NCBI GenBank assembly: GCA_028281495.1
Contig: JANQJU010000022.1
Location: forward strand, 62,001 to 126,000
DNA: 64,000 nucleotides
Source: SAR324 cluster bacterium
GTDB taxonomy: Bacteria; SAR324; NAC60-12
Direction of reading: 5' to 3'
Below are positions 1 to 8,720 of this stretch, in pieces; position 1 is the stretch's first letter, and each line of letters opens with the position of its first letter. The position numbers and the translations under genes were made by a program. Below the pieces are notes generated by a model. That model saw only the letters and a program-made list of their open reading frames with translations. It ran no database searches and was not told the origin of the DNA.

Positions 1-569
1 CTTTTCCCAATTGGGGTCATTCCAGCTGCATTGGGGAAACGGGCCAGTTGAATGGTGCCTACGGCTTCTGGTTCCGTATCGTCACGAAGAAATACGGAAA
101 CCGTGCCATCAAAGCCAATTTCTATTTTTCGAGTTTCTTGAGGAATATTGATTTCTGGGTCCAGAAACATGCCATCATCCGTTACTAGGCGCCCGAGACC
201 GTCGATATTGAAGTGCCCAGAACGGGTGTATGCAATCGCTCCATTGGGTTGGAGGATCTGGAAGAAGCCAGGACCATCAATACTGATGTCCAACTGATTC
301 CCTGTGCTTTCCATATTGCCTTGGGTGTGGATCTTTTCGGAGGTGACATGTTTCACCCCGTGTCCGACATGCACCCCTACCGGCACTTGTGTCGAGGAAG
401 AAGAAGCCACTCCGGCCACTCGCTCGTTGTGGTAAAGGAGATCTTGAAAGTTATTCCGACTCTTCTTGAAGCCCGTGGTGTTCACGTTGGCTAAGTTGTT
501 GGAGACGGTATCAATTTGTCTCTGTTGGGCCACCATCCCAGTGGCTGCCGTAAACAATGAACGCATCAT
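1..569 (-). CDS. flgG: Flagellar distal rod protein FlgG (3' end cut by window)
   Basis: Distal rod subunit of the flagellar basal body. It is exported by the flagellar type III system and crosses the periplasm between MS ring and hook. The minus-strand frame opens with MMRSLFTAATGM and carries the rod/hook N-terminal signature VSNNLANVNTTGFKKSR, followed by the GPGFFQI core typical of FlgG. About 190 codons are present; the C-terminal part, including the conserved C-terminal helix, lies outside the window. The start is the first of two tandem ATG codons, preceded by a GGAG-type ribosome site about 10 bases upstream. It follows flgF on the same strand with a gap of about 35 bases, the usual flgF-flgG order, so the two are probably cotranscribed. 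Family assignment is secure. Confidence 0.95.
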   Translation of the reverse strand, partial: MMRSLFTAATGMVAQQRQIDTVSNNLANVNTTGFKKSRNNFQDLLYHNERVAGVASSSSTQVPVGVHVGHGVKHVTSEKIHTQGNMESTGNQLDISIDGPGFFQILQPNGAIAYTRSGHFNIDGLGRLVTDDGMFLDPEINIPQETRKIEIGFDGTVSVFLRDDTEPEAVGTIQLARFPNAAGMTPIGK

Positions 570-604
570 AGCGGGTCAACTCCTATCCAAAAGTGATGAA
601 AACA

Positions 605-1378
605 TTAAGTGAGTCGGGAAATGGAAATCGCTTTTTCGTCCAAGCGGTCCATACTGGTCATGGCTTTTTGGATTTGTTCGTAGACTCGATTGCCATTGAT
701 CATGTTGACCATCTCTTTCACGGTGCTCACATTCGATTCTTCAATCATACCTTGTTTGATAACGGCTTCTTTTGCGGGAATGGGCACGTTATCGCTGCCC
801 ATGGGTGCAAACATCGATTTGCCCAGCTTCTGCAAATTGTGTGGGTTGCGGAATTCCACGACATTGAGAGAATCCACAAACTGCCCATCCACATGCACGC
901 CTCCGTTGGCATCGACCTTCACATCGGTCCCTTCAATTTTGATTGGTCCTTGCCTTCCTAGCACTTGGAATCCATCTTTGGTTACGATTTCTCCATTATG
1001 ATTCAAACTGAATTGCCCTCCTCGCGTGTAGCGATCTCCTTGAGGGGTAGAAATGGTGAAAAAACCTTCTTTCTCAATGGCCAAATCGAAGGGATTGTCC
1101 GTCGCTCGGATAGGACCTTCTGAGAAATTTTTTCCAACAGATTCAATCACTACGGAAGATTTGTCCATACCCACATAAAGATCCAAGTACTCATGGGGTT
1201 GAAACAATTCTTCATCCGACTCCGGTGCCACCCGTGTGGCTTTCGATAACACTTCTCGAAATACCGGCTGATCCCCCTTATACCCTGTGGTTGAGGCATT
1301 GGTGAGATTGTTGGAAGAGGATTCGAGCGTCTTTTCGTAAGCACGCCCTGCTGAAATCAAGCTTTGGATACCGCTCAT
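605..1378 (-). CDS. flgF: Flagellar proximal rod protein FlgF
   Basis: Proximal rod subunit of the flagellum, 257 residues, a normal FlgF length. The N-terminus (MSGIQSLISAGRAYEK) and the SSNNLTNASTTGYKG segment match the flagellar rod family. The GFFTIST core at about residue 106 and the C-terminal EMVNMINGNRVYEQIQKAM helix complete the fold. An AAGGAG ribosome site lies about 7 bases before the ATG. flgG follows directly downstream. The gene is divergent from the receiver/phosphatase gene beginning at 1585, so the roughly 200 bases between them should hold both promoters. FlgF is separated from FlgG by its shorter length and internal sequence. Confidence 0.95.
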   Translation of the reverse strand: MSGIQSLISAGRAYEKTLESSSNNLTNASTTGYKGDQPVFREVLSKATRVAPESDEELFQPHEYLDLYVGMDKSSVVIESVGKNFSEGPIRATDNPFDLAIEKEGFFTISTPQGDRYTRGGQFSLNHNGEIVTKDGFQVLGRQGPIKIEGTDVKVDANGGVHVDGQFVDSLNVVEFRNPHNLQKLGKSMFAPMGSDNVPIPAKEAVIKQGMIEESNVSTVKEMVNMINGNRVYEQIQKAMTSMDRLDEKAISISRLT

Positions 1379-1584
1379 GGGACATCTCCTTGTTCACATC
1401 ACGTTGATTGGGTGATGAAAAGAAAAGCAAACGATGTACCAACATGAAGGAAAGCTTGTTTTGAAAGGTGTAGCTTTGTGTGCTTGTAGGTTTGATTGTC
1501 CGATTGGGGTTTGCTAGTTTGACATCCAGATGTTTTGGGAGAGCAATACTAGATACGATACAAGCCTATAGCCATGAAGGGGGT

Positions 1585-3120
1585 ATGAAAGTCCTGATTG
1601 TGGATGACAGCCTGACGGCGCGAATGGTGCTCCGCAAAGAGGTAGAATCCATTCCAGGAATCGAGATCCTGGAAGCCAACTGCGGAAACGAAGGGATGCA
1701 AAAAGCCAAGAAGCATTTGCCGCAAGTGATCACGATGGATATCAATATGCCGGATATGGACGGAATCGAAGCCACTGCCCAAATTCGCAACCTACCCGAG
1801 TGTCATGATATCCCAGTGGTGATCATCACGGGACATGCAGGAGAAACATTCAGCCAACGCGCCTTTGCCGCAGGTGCTGCGGAGTTTATGGTAAAACCGT
1901 TTCCAAGCGGTCGATTACGGGATTATGTCGCCGAGTTGGCAGTGAAACAACAGGCATTGTCCGATATGACCGTGTTGGTGGTGGATGACGCCATGATCGT
2001 TCGCACCTTAGTGACGCGGATATTGATCTCTCAAGGGGCTAAAGTGATCACTGCATTTAATGGATTGGATGCGATTCAAAAGATGATTCAAAATGAGATT
2101 CATCTGATCGTCACCGACTACACGATGCCTCGGTTAGGAGGTATCGGGCTTTGTGAATATGTCCGCAATAACAAGCAACGGTATGACATCCCCATCATCA
2201 TGCTCACCGCGCGGGAAGAACCGGATGTGGTGTTAGAAGTCCTGCGTGCCGGAGCCGATGACTACCTCACCAAACCCTTTTCCCGTGAAGAATTGTTAGC
2301 CCGAATCAACAACCATGCTCGCTCCATCCGATTCAATTGGCAGTTGCAAGGCGAGTTGGAAGAACGAACTCGTCGGGAGCAAAAAATTCTTCAAGAATTG
2401 GATCAGGCCCGGGTGACTCAACAAGTCCTGCTTCCCAAATCCCTCCCTGAATTTCCTCAGATTACCCTGGCCGCCAAGTATCAGCCCATGGACCAGATTG
2501 GTGGTGATTTTTATAATGTCTTTCCCCTCGAATCCAATAAATGCGGGCTCATGGTCGCCGATGTGACCGGTCATGGAGTGTCGGCCGCTTTGATCTCGTT
2601 TATGGTCTCTGGTTTGTTTCGTAATCATCAAAACTCATCAGATTCGTCTGCCAAAGTCATTGGGTTGACCAATCAAGCGTTGGTCGGGAACCTGCCACTG
2701 GGCAACTTTGTGACTGTGTTTTATGGGGTGTATGATCTAGAAAACAAAACCATCACCTACACTACGGCGGGGCACCCTCCTGCTTTAGTGATTCGCCCTG
2801 CTTCTCAGGAGGTGTTCTCCATCAAATCCAATGGCATTGTGGTCGGAGTCATGCCGTCTGCGGTCGCTGAGTTTGAAGAAAAAACGTTTCATTTTTGCCC
2901 AGGTGACAAACTGTTGGTGTATACGGACGGCATCATCGAGTTACAAAATAAAGAGGGGGAAATGCTCAAGATGCAAGGACTCACCGACTTCCTCCAAGAG
3001 CACGCCCATCTTCCGATTCAGGCCCTCTTGGATGCCTTGTTCGATTTTGGCAAAGTCTATTCCAATCGTGAAGGTTTCAACGATGACATCACCATGGTGG
3101 GATTGGAAGTTGGAGCGTGA
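1585..3120 (+). CDS. Double-receiver response regulator with SpoIIE/PP2C-type phosphatase
   Basis: A 511-residue cytoplasmic signalling protein. Receiver 1 spans about residues 1-120 (acidic pair D7/D8, phospho-acceptor D52, conserved K104). Receiver 2 spans about 128-245 (D134/D135, acceptor D178, K230). A short charged coiled coil (255-285) leads into a PP2C-like SpoIIE domain with metal-binding motifs GGDFY at 306-310 and ADVTGHG at 325-331. Proteins of this architecture usually dephosphorylate an anti-sigma-factor antagonist in partner-switching control; no such partner is visible here, so that role is inference. The start at 1585 is chosen over a longer frame from 1480 because AAGGGGG precedes it and the receiver fold begins at its first residue. 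Both receivers look intact. It is divergent from flgF, hinting at a link to motility or stress. Confidence 0.9.
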   Translation: MKVLIVDDSLTARMVLRKEVESIPGIEILEANCGNEGMQKAKKHLPQVITMDINMPDMDGIEATAQIRNLPECHDIPVVIITGHAGETFSQRAFAAGAAEFMVKPFPSGRLRDYVAELAVKQQALSDMTVLVVDDAMIVRTLVTRILISQGAKVITAFNGLDAIQKMIQNEIHLIVTDYTMPRLGGIGLCEYVRNNKQRYDIPIIMLTAREEPDVVLEVLRAGADDYLTKPFSREELLARINNHARSIRFNWQLQGELEERTRREQKILQELDQARVTQQVLLPKSLPEFPQITLAAKYQPMDQIGGDFYNVFPLESNKCGLMVADVTGHGVSAALISFMVSGLFRNHQNSSDSSAKVIGLTNQALVGNLPLGNFVTVFYGVYDLENKTITYTTAGHPPALVIRPASQEVFSIKSNGIVVGVMPSAVAEFEEKTFHFCPGDKLLVYTDGIIELQNKEGEMLKMQGLTDFLQEHAHLPIQALLDALFDFGKVYSNREGFNDDITMVGLEVGA

Positions 3121-3142
3121 GGGGGACATCAAATCATGCCTT

Positions 3143-3778
3143 CTATTCCTTTTTTGAGACACAATTCAATTCGGAAGACAATTCAGCTGGGATTTCATGA
3201 GGGGTGAGAAGCTCCCCAAATTTGCGGAGAAACTCATGATGGGCCTCGTGAAATTCAGGATCATCCGCATTGAGGCCTGTGACCATGCGGGTCAGTTGGG
3301 GGAAAGCCATGGGAAAAACCGTGAGTCCCATAAAGGTGAGTAAGAGAAATTGATGATCAAAGTCTGCCGGCAGCAACCCTTGATCTTGCATAGCCTTTAT
3401 TGCAGCTTTCGAACCGAGCATGGAATCGGTCCGTTCTTTTTCACCGATCACTTTGCGTTTGTTCATTTCCAAAGCTTCCCATTCTAGGATGCGTACAAAC
3501 ACAGGATCTTTGGAATGTTGTTCATGCCAATAAACGAGGCTCTCTGCGAGGCTAGATGGCATGGCTTCGAGCACGGCTTCTTTTTGACACAATTGCTCGC
3601 GTAGGATGGCTTGGTATAAACCTTCCTTGTTGCCATAATAATGATAAATCATGCGTTTGTTGACATGAGCTTGTTGCGCAATCCGATCCACTCGTGCACC
3701 GGAGAAACCACGCGTGGAAAACTCTTTCAACGCTGCTTTCATGATTTTTTGCATTGTTTTTTCTGCATTTCGCTTCAC
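3143..3778 (-). CDS. TetR/AcrR family transcriptional regulator
   Basis: A one-component repressor-type regulator of 211 residues, the usual TetR length. The N-terminal helix-turn-helix is clear (FSTRGFSGARVDRIAQQAHV, then KRMIYHYYGNKEGLYQAIL at about 38-56); the rest is an all-helical ligand-binding domain. The start codon is GTG, placed 5-7 bases after a GAGG ribosome site; an ATG eight codons later is the alternative. It is the last gene of the minus-strand series MMPL exporter, LolA-like protein, outer-membrane protein, TetR, separated from the previous gene by 36 bases. It therefore probably controls that operon, and the palindrome array at 8335-8517 upstream of the first gene is the natural binding site. 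The ligand is unknown. Confidence 0.92.
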   Translation of the reverse strand: MKRNAEKTMQKIMKAALKEFSTRGFSGARVDRIAQQAHVNKRMIYHYYGNKEGLYQAILREQLCQKEAVLEAMPSSLAESLVYWHEQHSKDPVFVRILEWEALEMNKRKVIGEKERTDSMLGSKAAIKAMQDQGLLPADFDHQFLLLTFMGLTVFPMAFPQLTRMVTGLNADDPEFHEAHHEFLRKFGELLTPHEIPAELSSELNCVSKKE

Positions 3779-3814
3779 AAGAGCCTCTTCACTTAAAGGA
3801 TAAAAACGAAGGTA

Positions 3815-5017
3815 TTAAAAAAATTGGGCCACTTCTAGCTTCACAAAGCTGTCTTTCCGACGGCTAAACAACGGATCATCTTCTTCTACATCCATGAATC
3901 CGTTGGCTTCCAGAGTGATCTTGGTGCTTTCACCGAAGCGTCGATTGCTTTCAATCAACCAAGTCCGTGTGGTTTGATCGACATCAGCGACGAACCCACC
4001 CAAAAACTCGGTACTCTGCTCATCATTCAAGGCAATCCGAATTCCGGAGAACACATCCTGCTCAAAGGGAGTTCCCCCTTCCTCATGACGGTCATCATAC
4101 AGATATTCTAGCAGTACACCAATATCTGCTCCCGAATTGGATACATTGGCAAACGTATATTCAAATCCGGTTGTGTAAGCCGTATAGCGATCATCTTGAT
4201 TGTTTTGTCGGGTGATCGCTTCCAATTTTAATAACCAATCATCCAAAATCCATTGAGCTTCCAAGCCGAGTTGTTGAATCACCCGATAATGCGGAATGAG
4301 CACCAACTCTTGATCGTCATTGAGACCAGGCTCCAAATCGGGGTCACGACTGGTTCCAGAGAAAAAGGAAATTCCAATATCCAAATCATCAATCGTTTGG
4401 AATGCACGAACAGCAAAGTCTACCCGGCTGGATTCTTCTTTGGCTTCGAATTCTGAATTTTCAGTATCGACTTCCAAGGGGAAGCGGAGTCGTCCTTCCT
4501 CTCCAGGGAAGGTTCGTTCTCGGAAACCAGGGAGCACAAAAAAGTCGATGTTCCCAATGTCATGAATCCAGGAAAACTGGATCATAGGTTGACCCAATTT
4601 TTGTTCGCCATTGGGGTTTTCCACCAAATCAGTCTGATTGACGATGTCGACCAAATGCTGTGATTCGGTCACCCCCCAAAACACTTTGCGAACCCCCAAG
4701 AACAACTCCCAATTGTCTCCAAAAGTTCCCCAGAAGAGTTCTCGAATGTCAAAATGCGTACGATCTTCATCTGTGAAATCGATACGCGCGAAGGGAACAA
4801 ACAGAAATTGACTCCCATCGTCCCATTCATGAAACAATTCGGGTTGGGCTAAGAGAGATTGATCACTTCGTTCTTGTTCGTCATGCAATCCGTCTTCAAA
4901 GAAGCTGCGAACTTCGCCTCCGACAAATCCGCTCCATTCCAAACTGTGGGCTGGAAAGCTCCATCCTAACCCCACTAGTAATGTCATCCAAATCAACGGA
5001 AACTTACGAAATCCCAT
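3815..5017 (-). CDS. Outer-membrane beta-barrel protein of an MMPL export operon
   Basis: A 400-residue exported protein. Residues 1-26 form a signal peptide (basic start, hydrophobic core, cleavage after AHS). The mature part alternates aromatic and polar residues in strand-like stretches, such as WELFLGVRKVFWGVTE, and ends in ...AQFF, the C-terminal aromatic residue typical of BAM substrates. No named family is certain; it resembles the DUF1302-like or uncharacterised barrels found beside MMPL/RND exporters. Its ATG overlaps the stop of the LolA-like gene by one base (TAATG), a sign of translational coupling. With its neighbours it may form the outer-membrane end of a lipid or hydrophobic-compound export route, which is inference from context. 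Confidence 0.75.
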   Translation of the reverse strand: MGFRKFPLIWMTLLVGLGWSFPAHSLEWSGFVGGEVRSFFEDGLHDEQERSDQSLLAQPELFHEWDDGSQFLFVPFARIDFTDEDRTHFDIRELFWGTFGDNWELFLGVRKVFWGVTESQHLVDIVNQTDLVENPNGEQKLGQPMIQFSWIHDIGNIDFFVLPGFRERTFPGEEGRLRFPLEVDTENSEFEAKEESSRVDFAVRAFQTIDDLDIGISFFSGTSRDPDLEPGLNDDQELVLIPHYRVIQQLGLEAQWILDDWLLKLEAITRQNNQDDRYTAYTTGFEYTFANVSNSGADIGVLLEYLYDDRHEEGGTPFEQDVFSGIRIALNDEQSTEFLGGFVADVDQTTRTWLIESNRRFGESTKITLEANGFMDVEEDDPLFSRRKDSFVKLEVAQFF

Positions 5018-5796
5018 TAGCGAATCCTTTTCAGAGCGTTACGGTTGAAGTCTTTATCGGAAAGCCCTGCTTGGAGTTCATAGTTCTTGAAATTCAGAAC
5101 CGTGCTTTTGCCCGACTGGTGGTTTTCCATGAACATTTCATCCGCACGCCAATATTTGCCAACGTACTGCTTGTATTTTTTAAACGTGAGGGTTTTCAGC
5201 AAAGACCCTTTGCGGTCGTAGTAATCCACTTTCATACTGCGATAATGTTCTTGGTCCACCCATACCACTTGCTTGGTGTATCCGGAGTTTTTGTCGACGG
5301 GTACACGTTCAATGACGTAACAGGTCGTGTCCCCACAAGCCTCGTCACCGATGTAGTTGTAATCTTTGTATTTTTCTACTTCGTTGGAGGTGAGGTCTTC
5401 GTAAGCAAATTCACTTCCCATGAACGGGCCAGACTTGTTAGACGACGAAATGCGCTTCACACGCTTCAAGGCGGGAAGATATAGCCATTGATCATCCGGG
5501 CCTTCATTATGAGTGAAAGTCAGAAAAGCCGTGCCTTTCACATCACGCGGTTGATCGAACACAATCAATAACTTGTCACCATCCGTGCCCGTTTCCAAAG
5601 TTTTGCTGCGCATGAAGCGGGTGCTGGTTTGGCCTTGAGAATTTTTTAAAATCATTTCCATTTCGGAGCTTTGGTCCTGGAAACCGTTGTCGCGTTTGAC
5701 AGATTCTTTGGCGATTTCTAAGCCTTTTTCTGGAGAAGCCCATACGCTGCCGGTTAATGCTAATGCTGCAATGAGAGAAAAGATGATCTGTTTCAT
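5017..5796 (-). CDS. LolA-like outer membrane lipoprotein-sorting family protein
   Basis: A periplasmic protein of 259 residues resembling the uncharacterised LolA-like family that accompanies MMPL/RND transporters. A signal peptide spans residues 1-20 (MKQIIFSLIAALALTGSVWA). The mature part has the family pattern SRDVKGTAFLTF-like strands (DQPRDVKGTAFLTF), then WLYLPALKRVKRI and SFMGSEFAYEDL-like segments (GPFMGSEFAYEDLT). Family members have a LolA-type half-barrel that can bind acyl chains, so a shuttle role between exporter and outer membrane is likely but unproven. The start at 5796 is preferred because AAAGG lies about 7 bases upstream and the signal peptide starts there; the open frame runs 12 codons further. 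It is coupled to the downstream barrel gene by TAATG. Confidence 0.85.
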   Translation of the reverse strand: MKQIIFSLIAALALTGSVWASPEKGLEIAKESVKRDNGFQDQSSEMEMILKNSQGQTSTRFMRSKTLETGTDGDKLLIVFDQPRDVKGTAFLTFTHNEGPDDQWLYLPALKRVKRISSSNKSGPFMGSEFAYEDLTSNEVEKYKDYNYIGDEACGDTTCYVIERVPVDKNSGYTKQVVWVDQEHYRSMKVDYYDRKGSLLKTLTFKKYKQYVGKYWRADEMFMENHQSGKSTVLNFKNYELQAGLSDKDFNRNALKRIR

Positions 5797-5841
5797 AATG
5801 ACCTTTCTATTATCGAAAATGGTGTAAATCAAAGAACGATG

Positions 5842-5894
5842 CTCCTCAGCCCACCGCCCCCATGAAAAAAGCGGTGGGATTTGCCAGTGAGGAG
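5842..5894 (-). promoter_or_regulatory. Intercistronic compound stem-loop
   Basis: Between the MMPL gene and the LolA-like gene sits a perfect 8-bp stem, CCCACCGC (5850-5857) pairing with GCGGTGGG (5871-5878) around a 13-base loop. It is nested inside an outer 7-bp stem, CTCCTCA (5842-5848) with TGAGGAG (5888-5894). No run of T follows on the minus strand, so it is better read as an intra-operon RNA structure (processing, stabilising or attenuating) than as a standard terminator. Confidence 0.5.
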
Positions 5895-5907
5895 AGGGAA
5901 AGGAAAA

Positions 5908-8271
5908 TCAAGCAGTTTGTGGTTTCAATCTATTGGGCTGAAGTGAATACACATCGTCCACCCCTTCTTCACCTTCCAGCTTTATTAGAAGGGCTGGCAA
6001 AAATAGGAAGTCCACGACCAATGCAAAGATGATAGTGATAGTCGTCAACACTCCCATCTGAACATTCATTTTGAAGATTGAAGCAGAAAGCACCATGAAG
6101 CCGAACACGAGGATCAGCGTGGTCGCTGTCAACGCCACTCCCACGGTTGAGAAGGCATACCGTACGGCATTGGCTGGATTCAATTGCTGCTCTCGACGTG
6201 CCCGTAAGTATTTCGAGAGGAAGTGAACCGTGTCGTCTACTACAATTCCGATAGTAATCGTGGCTACAGTGGCTGCTGCCACACTGATTTCTCCATCGAT
6301 AATCGCCCACAGCCCAAAGGTCAGGATTATCGGCAGCGTGTTGGGAATGAGACTCAGCAATCCAAATTTTGCGCTTCGGAAAGTCAGCAGTAGGGTCAAC
6401 GTGATGAGGCCGATCGAAAGTAAAGTCCCAAACAGCAAACCTTCTGCATTGGTCCGAGTGATGTAGGTGAACATCATAGAAGTGCTTGCTCCTTCGGAAA
6501 ACATCGACTCGGGAGCATTCTCCCGAAGCCATACTTCAGAGCGCTCTTTCACTCCCTGTAATTCCGAAGTGGTCAATTTATCTAAAGACACCACCACGCG
6601 TGTGGCTGACTTATCCACATCGATTTGGTTGTTCAAATCCAGTCCCAATGGCAATGACATTTCATATAGAAGCAGGTATTGCGCAATGAGATCGCGTTGT
6701 CCGGGAATCTTATATTCTTCCGGGTTGTCGGCATTCATACTTTTGTTCAACCGTTTCATGGTATCGGTGATTACATTCACATTCTTCACTTCGGGCTGTG
6801 CTCGAAGCCAAGTGGCAAATTCCTCTACCTTTGCCATGTATTCCGGTTCATTGATCGCACTCGGGCCACCCGAACCTAAAGAATACTCCACCGTATAAAC
6901 ACCCGTGAGGTTTTCGATGGCAAAATCGCTGTCATCGCGGAACTCGAAGCCTTTCGCAAAGTAGTCAATGAAGTTGTCATTGATCACGAGGCGTGGCAGC
7001 AAAGCGACCATGACCAATACCAAGGCCGTGGTGCCCCATAAGAGGGGCTTGCGATTTTTAATGGTGAATTCGGCCAAGCCATCCAAATTGAACATTCCAG
7101 GTTTGTTGGAAACTTTGACCTTCATCGGCAAGATCGCGATCAACGCGGGCAAAAAGGTGACTGAAAAGAAAAATGCGAACATCACCCCGGCTGCCGTATA
7201 ATTCCCCAAGTCATGAAAGGGGGGCGCGTCACTCAGGTTCAAGCCCATAAAGCCAATGGCTGTCGTCACACTCGTGATAGTGACAGGCATGAAATTGACC
7301 CGCATGCTCTCCACAATCGCTTCATGACGACTCATGCCTTTGCGCATTGATTGGATCACAGTCATGAGAATATGGACACTATCGGCCACCGCTAAGGTGA
7401 GAACGATGGTCGGAACCGAAGCCGAAAGCGGAGTGAGCTTCACACCGGTCCACCCCATCAATCCCATCGTAGTGATAGTACTCAAGATGATCACCAGCAA
7501 GGTCCCAAACGTGCCAGCGAACGAACGTAAAAAGAACACCGACAACACGATGATCACTACATACATCAATGGCACCAACGTGGACATATCCCGCTGGCTG
7601 ATCTCTGGAAACGAATTGGAAAGCATCACCGTGCCGGTCAGGTAGACTTCGATCCCCGGATGCTTCGATTTGAATTCATCGCGAAGCGTCCGGGCATAGG
7701 CTGCCATTTCCGTCACAGCGGTCTCATCATCATCAGGAACCCGGATCGAAACGGCCACAGCGGTCACATTGGTCTTTTCAGTGATCAAAGCATTTTCGAG
7801 TAAGGGTTCTTTCAAGGCAACTTGTTTAATCTTATCCAATTGGGCCTGGGTGAGTTCACCTTCGGCAACCAAATCCGCAACCACGAGGCCTTCTTCATCG
7901 GCTTCGATGTGCTGGAAATTCGTGAGCGAGTCCACACGATATGAATGCGGCACCTTCCACGCTTCACTTGTTAAATATGCCACTGCTTGCATCATTGAAT
8001 TGGTAAAAACTTGACCGTCTTCGGGTTCTAATACGAACAAAATGTTATCGTTTTTGGAGTAGATCCGCTGAATCGTTTCATAGGCCTCTAGAAACGGATT
8101 GGTCTCTCCAAAGAACACACGATAGTTGCTTGTGAACCCTAAGAACCTTCCACCACTCGCGATGAGCAACGCTATCGCAACGGTCCCTATAATCACCAAA
8201 TAGCGCCATCTGATGATCTGCCTCGCAAACGAGGCAAAAGCATTGTCATTGTTTGGTTTTGGCTGTTCCAT
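5908..8271 (-). CDS. MMPL/RND superfamily exporter
   Basis: A 787-residue inner-membrane transporter of the RND superfamily, MMPL/HAE3-like branch. One transmembrane helix near residues 22-42 is followed by a periplasmic loop (about 45-215), a block of five helices (about 220-390, including MYVVIIVLSVFFLRSF and TIVLTLAVADSVHILMTV), a second loop (about 425-620) and five more helices to about 770. This internally duplicated layout is typical. The TM4-type motif ADSVHI and its counterpart VDDTVHF in the second half are the usual acidic proton-relay positions. It is the first gene of the operon with LolA-like, barrel and TetR genes. Substrates of this group are often lipids, hopanoids or hydrophobic drugs; the substrate here is unknown. 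Regulation is probably by the TetR protein through the palindromes just upstream. Confidence 0.9.
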   Translation of the reverse strand: MEQPKPNNDNAFASFARQIIRWRYLVIIGTVAIALLIASGGRFLGFTSNYRVFFGETNPFLEAYETIQRIYSKNDNILFVLEPEDGQVFTNSMMQAVAYLTSEAWKVPHSYRVDSLTNFQHIEADEEGLVVADLVAEGELTQAQLDKIKQVALKEPLLENALITEKTNVTAVAVSIRVPDDDETAVTEMAAYARTLRDEFKSKHPGIEVYLTGTVMLSNSFPEISQRDMSTLVPLMYVVIIVLSVFFLRSFAGTFGTLLVIILSTITTMGLMGWTGVKLTPLSASVPTIVLTLAVADSVHILMTVIQSMRKGMSRHEAIVESMRVNFMPVTITSVTTAIGFMGLNLSDAPPFHDLGNYTAAGVMFAFFFSVTFLPALIAILPMKVKVSNKPGMFNLDGLAEFTIKNRKPLLWGTTALVLVMVALLPRLVINDNFIDYFAKGFEFRDDSDFAIENLTGVYTVEYSLGSGGPSAINEPEYMAKVEEFATWLRAQPEVKNVNVITDTMKRLNKSMNADNPEEYKIPGQRDLIAQYLLLYEMSLPLGLDLNNQIDVDKSATRVVVSLDKLTTSELQGVKERSEVWLRENAPESMFSEGASTSMMFTYITRTNAEGLLFGTLLSIGLITLTLLLTFRSAKFGLLSLIPNTLPIILTFGLWAIIDGEISVAAATVATITIGIVVDDTVHFLSKYLRARREQQLNPANAVRYAFSTVGVALTATTLILVFGFMVLSASIFKMNVQMGVLTTITIIFALVVDFLFLPALLIKLEGEEGVDDVYSLQPNRLKPQTA

Positions 8272-8334
8272 ATTATCCCTCTCTTAATCAGATTTCCGAT
8301 TGACATGTTCATAACAAAGCAGGGCAGCTTTTTT

Positions 8335-8397
8335 GTAACCAATTGGTTATTAACCGCTTAGTTAGTAACTATTTGGTTATTAACCTTTTAGTTACCT
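8335..8397. promoter_or_regulatory. Cluster of GTTA/TAAC palindromes, likely TetR operator array
   Basis: Just upstream of the MMPL gene lie overlapping palindromes built from GGTTA/TAACC half-sites: TAACC-aatt-GGTTA at 8336-8349 (perfect, 14 bp), GGTTA-t-TAACC at 8345-8355, GTTA-g-TAAC at 8361-8369, GGTTA-t-TAACC again at 8375-8385, and a GTTACC half-site at 8391-8396. The three odd-length palindromes are centred at 8350, 8365 and 8380, exactly 15 bp apart. A cluster this dense is best explained as an operator array. The TetR gene at the end of the operon is the obvious candidate binder. Confidence 0.6.
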
Positions 8398-8501
8398 AAG
8401 GTCAAGCAAGTTTTTTTGTTAATGCAACATTCAGTTACTTAAAAATCAGAGTAAGCTACTGAAAATAAAAAATTTAATTTCAATTATTAAATTTTAATTC
8501 G

Positions 8502-8517
8502 GTAACCGTCAGGTTAC
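8502..8517. promoter_or_regulatory. Perfect inverted repeat GTAACC-N4-GGTTAC
   Basis: A perfect 6+4+6 inverted repeat, with the same half-site and the same 4-base spacer as the palindrome at 8336-8349. Further GGTAAC(C) half-sites occur at 8564-8570 and 8688-8693, the last only about 20 bases before the ribosome site of the divergent gene at 8721. This suggests that both directions of the intergenic region are under one regulator. The whole 8272-8720 gap is AT-rich and holds no gene. Confidence 0.5.
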
Positions 8518-8720
8518 TTGTGCAAAAAAAAAGAATCGAAAAAAATGTTTACTTCACTTTTCTGGTAACCGGTTTCAATAAAAAATAACGCAGAACAGTT
8601 AAAAAATTTCCTTGTGGGAAAGGGTTTATCAGGCCGATACGTATATCTACGAATGACACCCCCTGCGCATTCCGCTTATTCTAGAAAGGTAACATCTCAG
8701 GATCACCCCAGAGGAGGCAT

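Noticed and set aside
213..494. A plus-strand frame antisense to flgG
   Set aside because: The minus strand encodes an unmistakable FlgG; the antisense frame has no ribosome site or known product.
1480..1584. N-terminal extension of the double-receiver protein
   Set aside because: It lacks a ribosome site, and the receiver fold begins at the ATG at 1585, which has AAGGGGG upstream.
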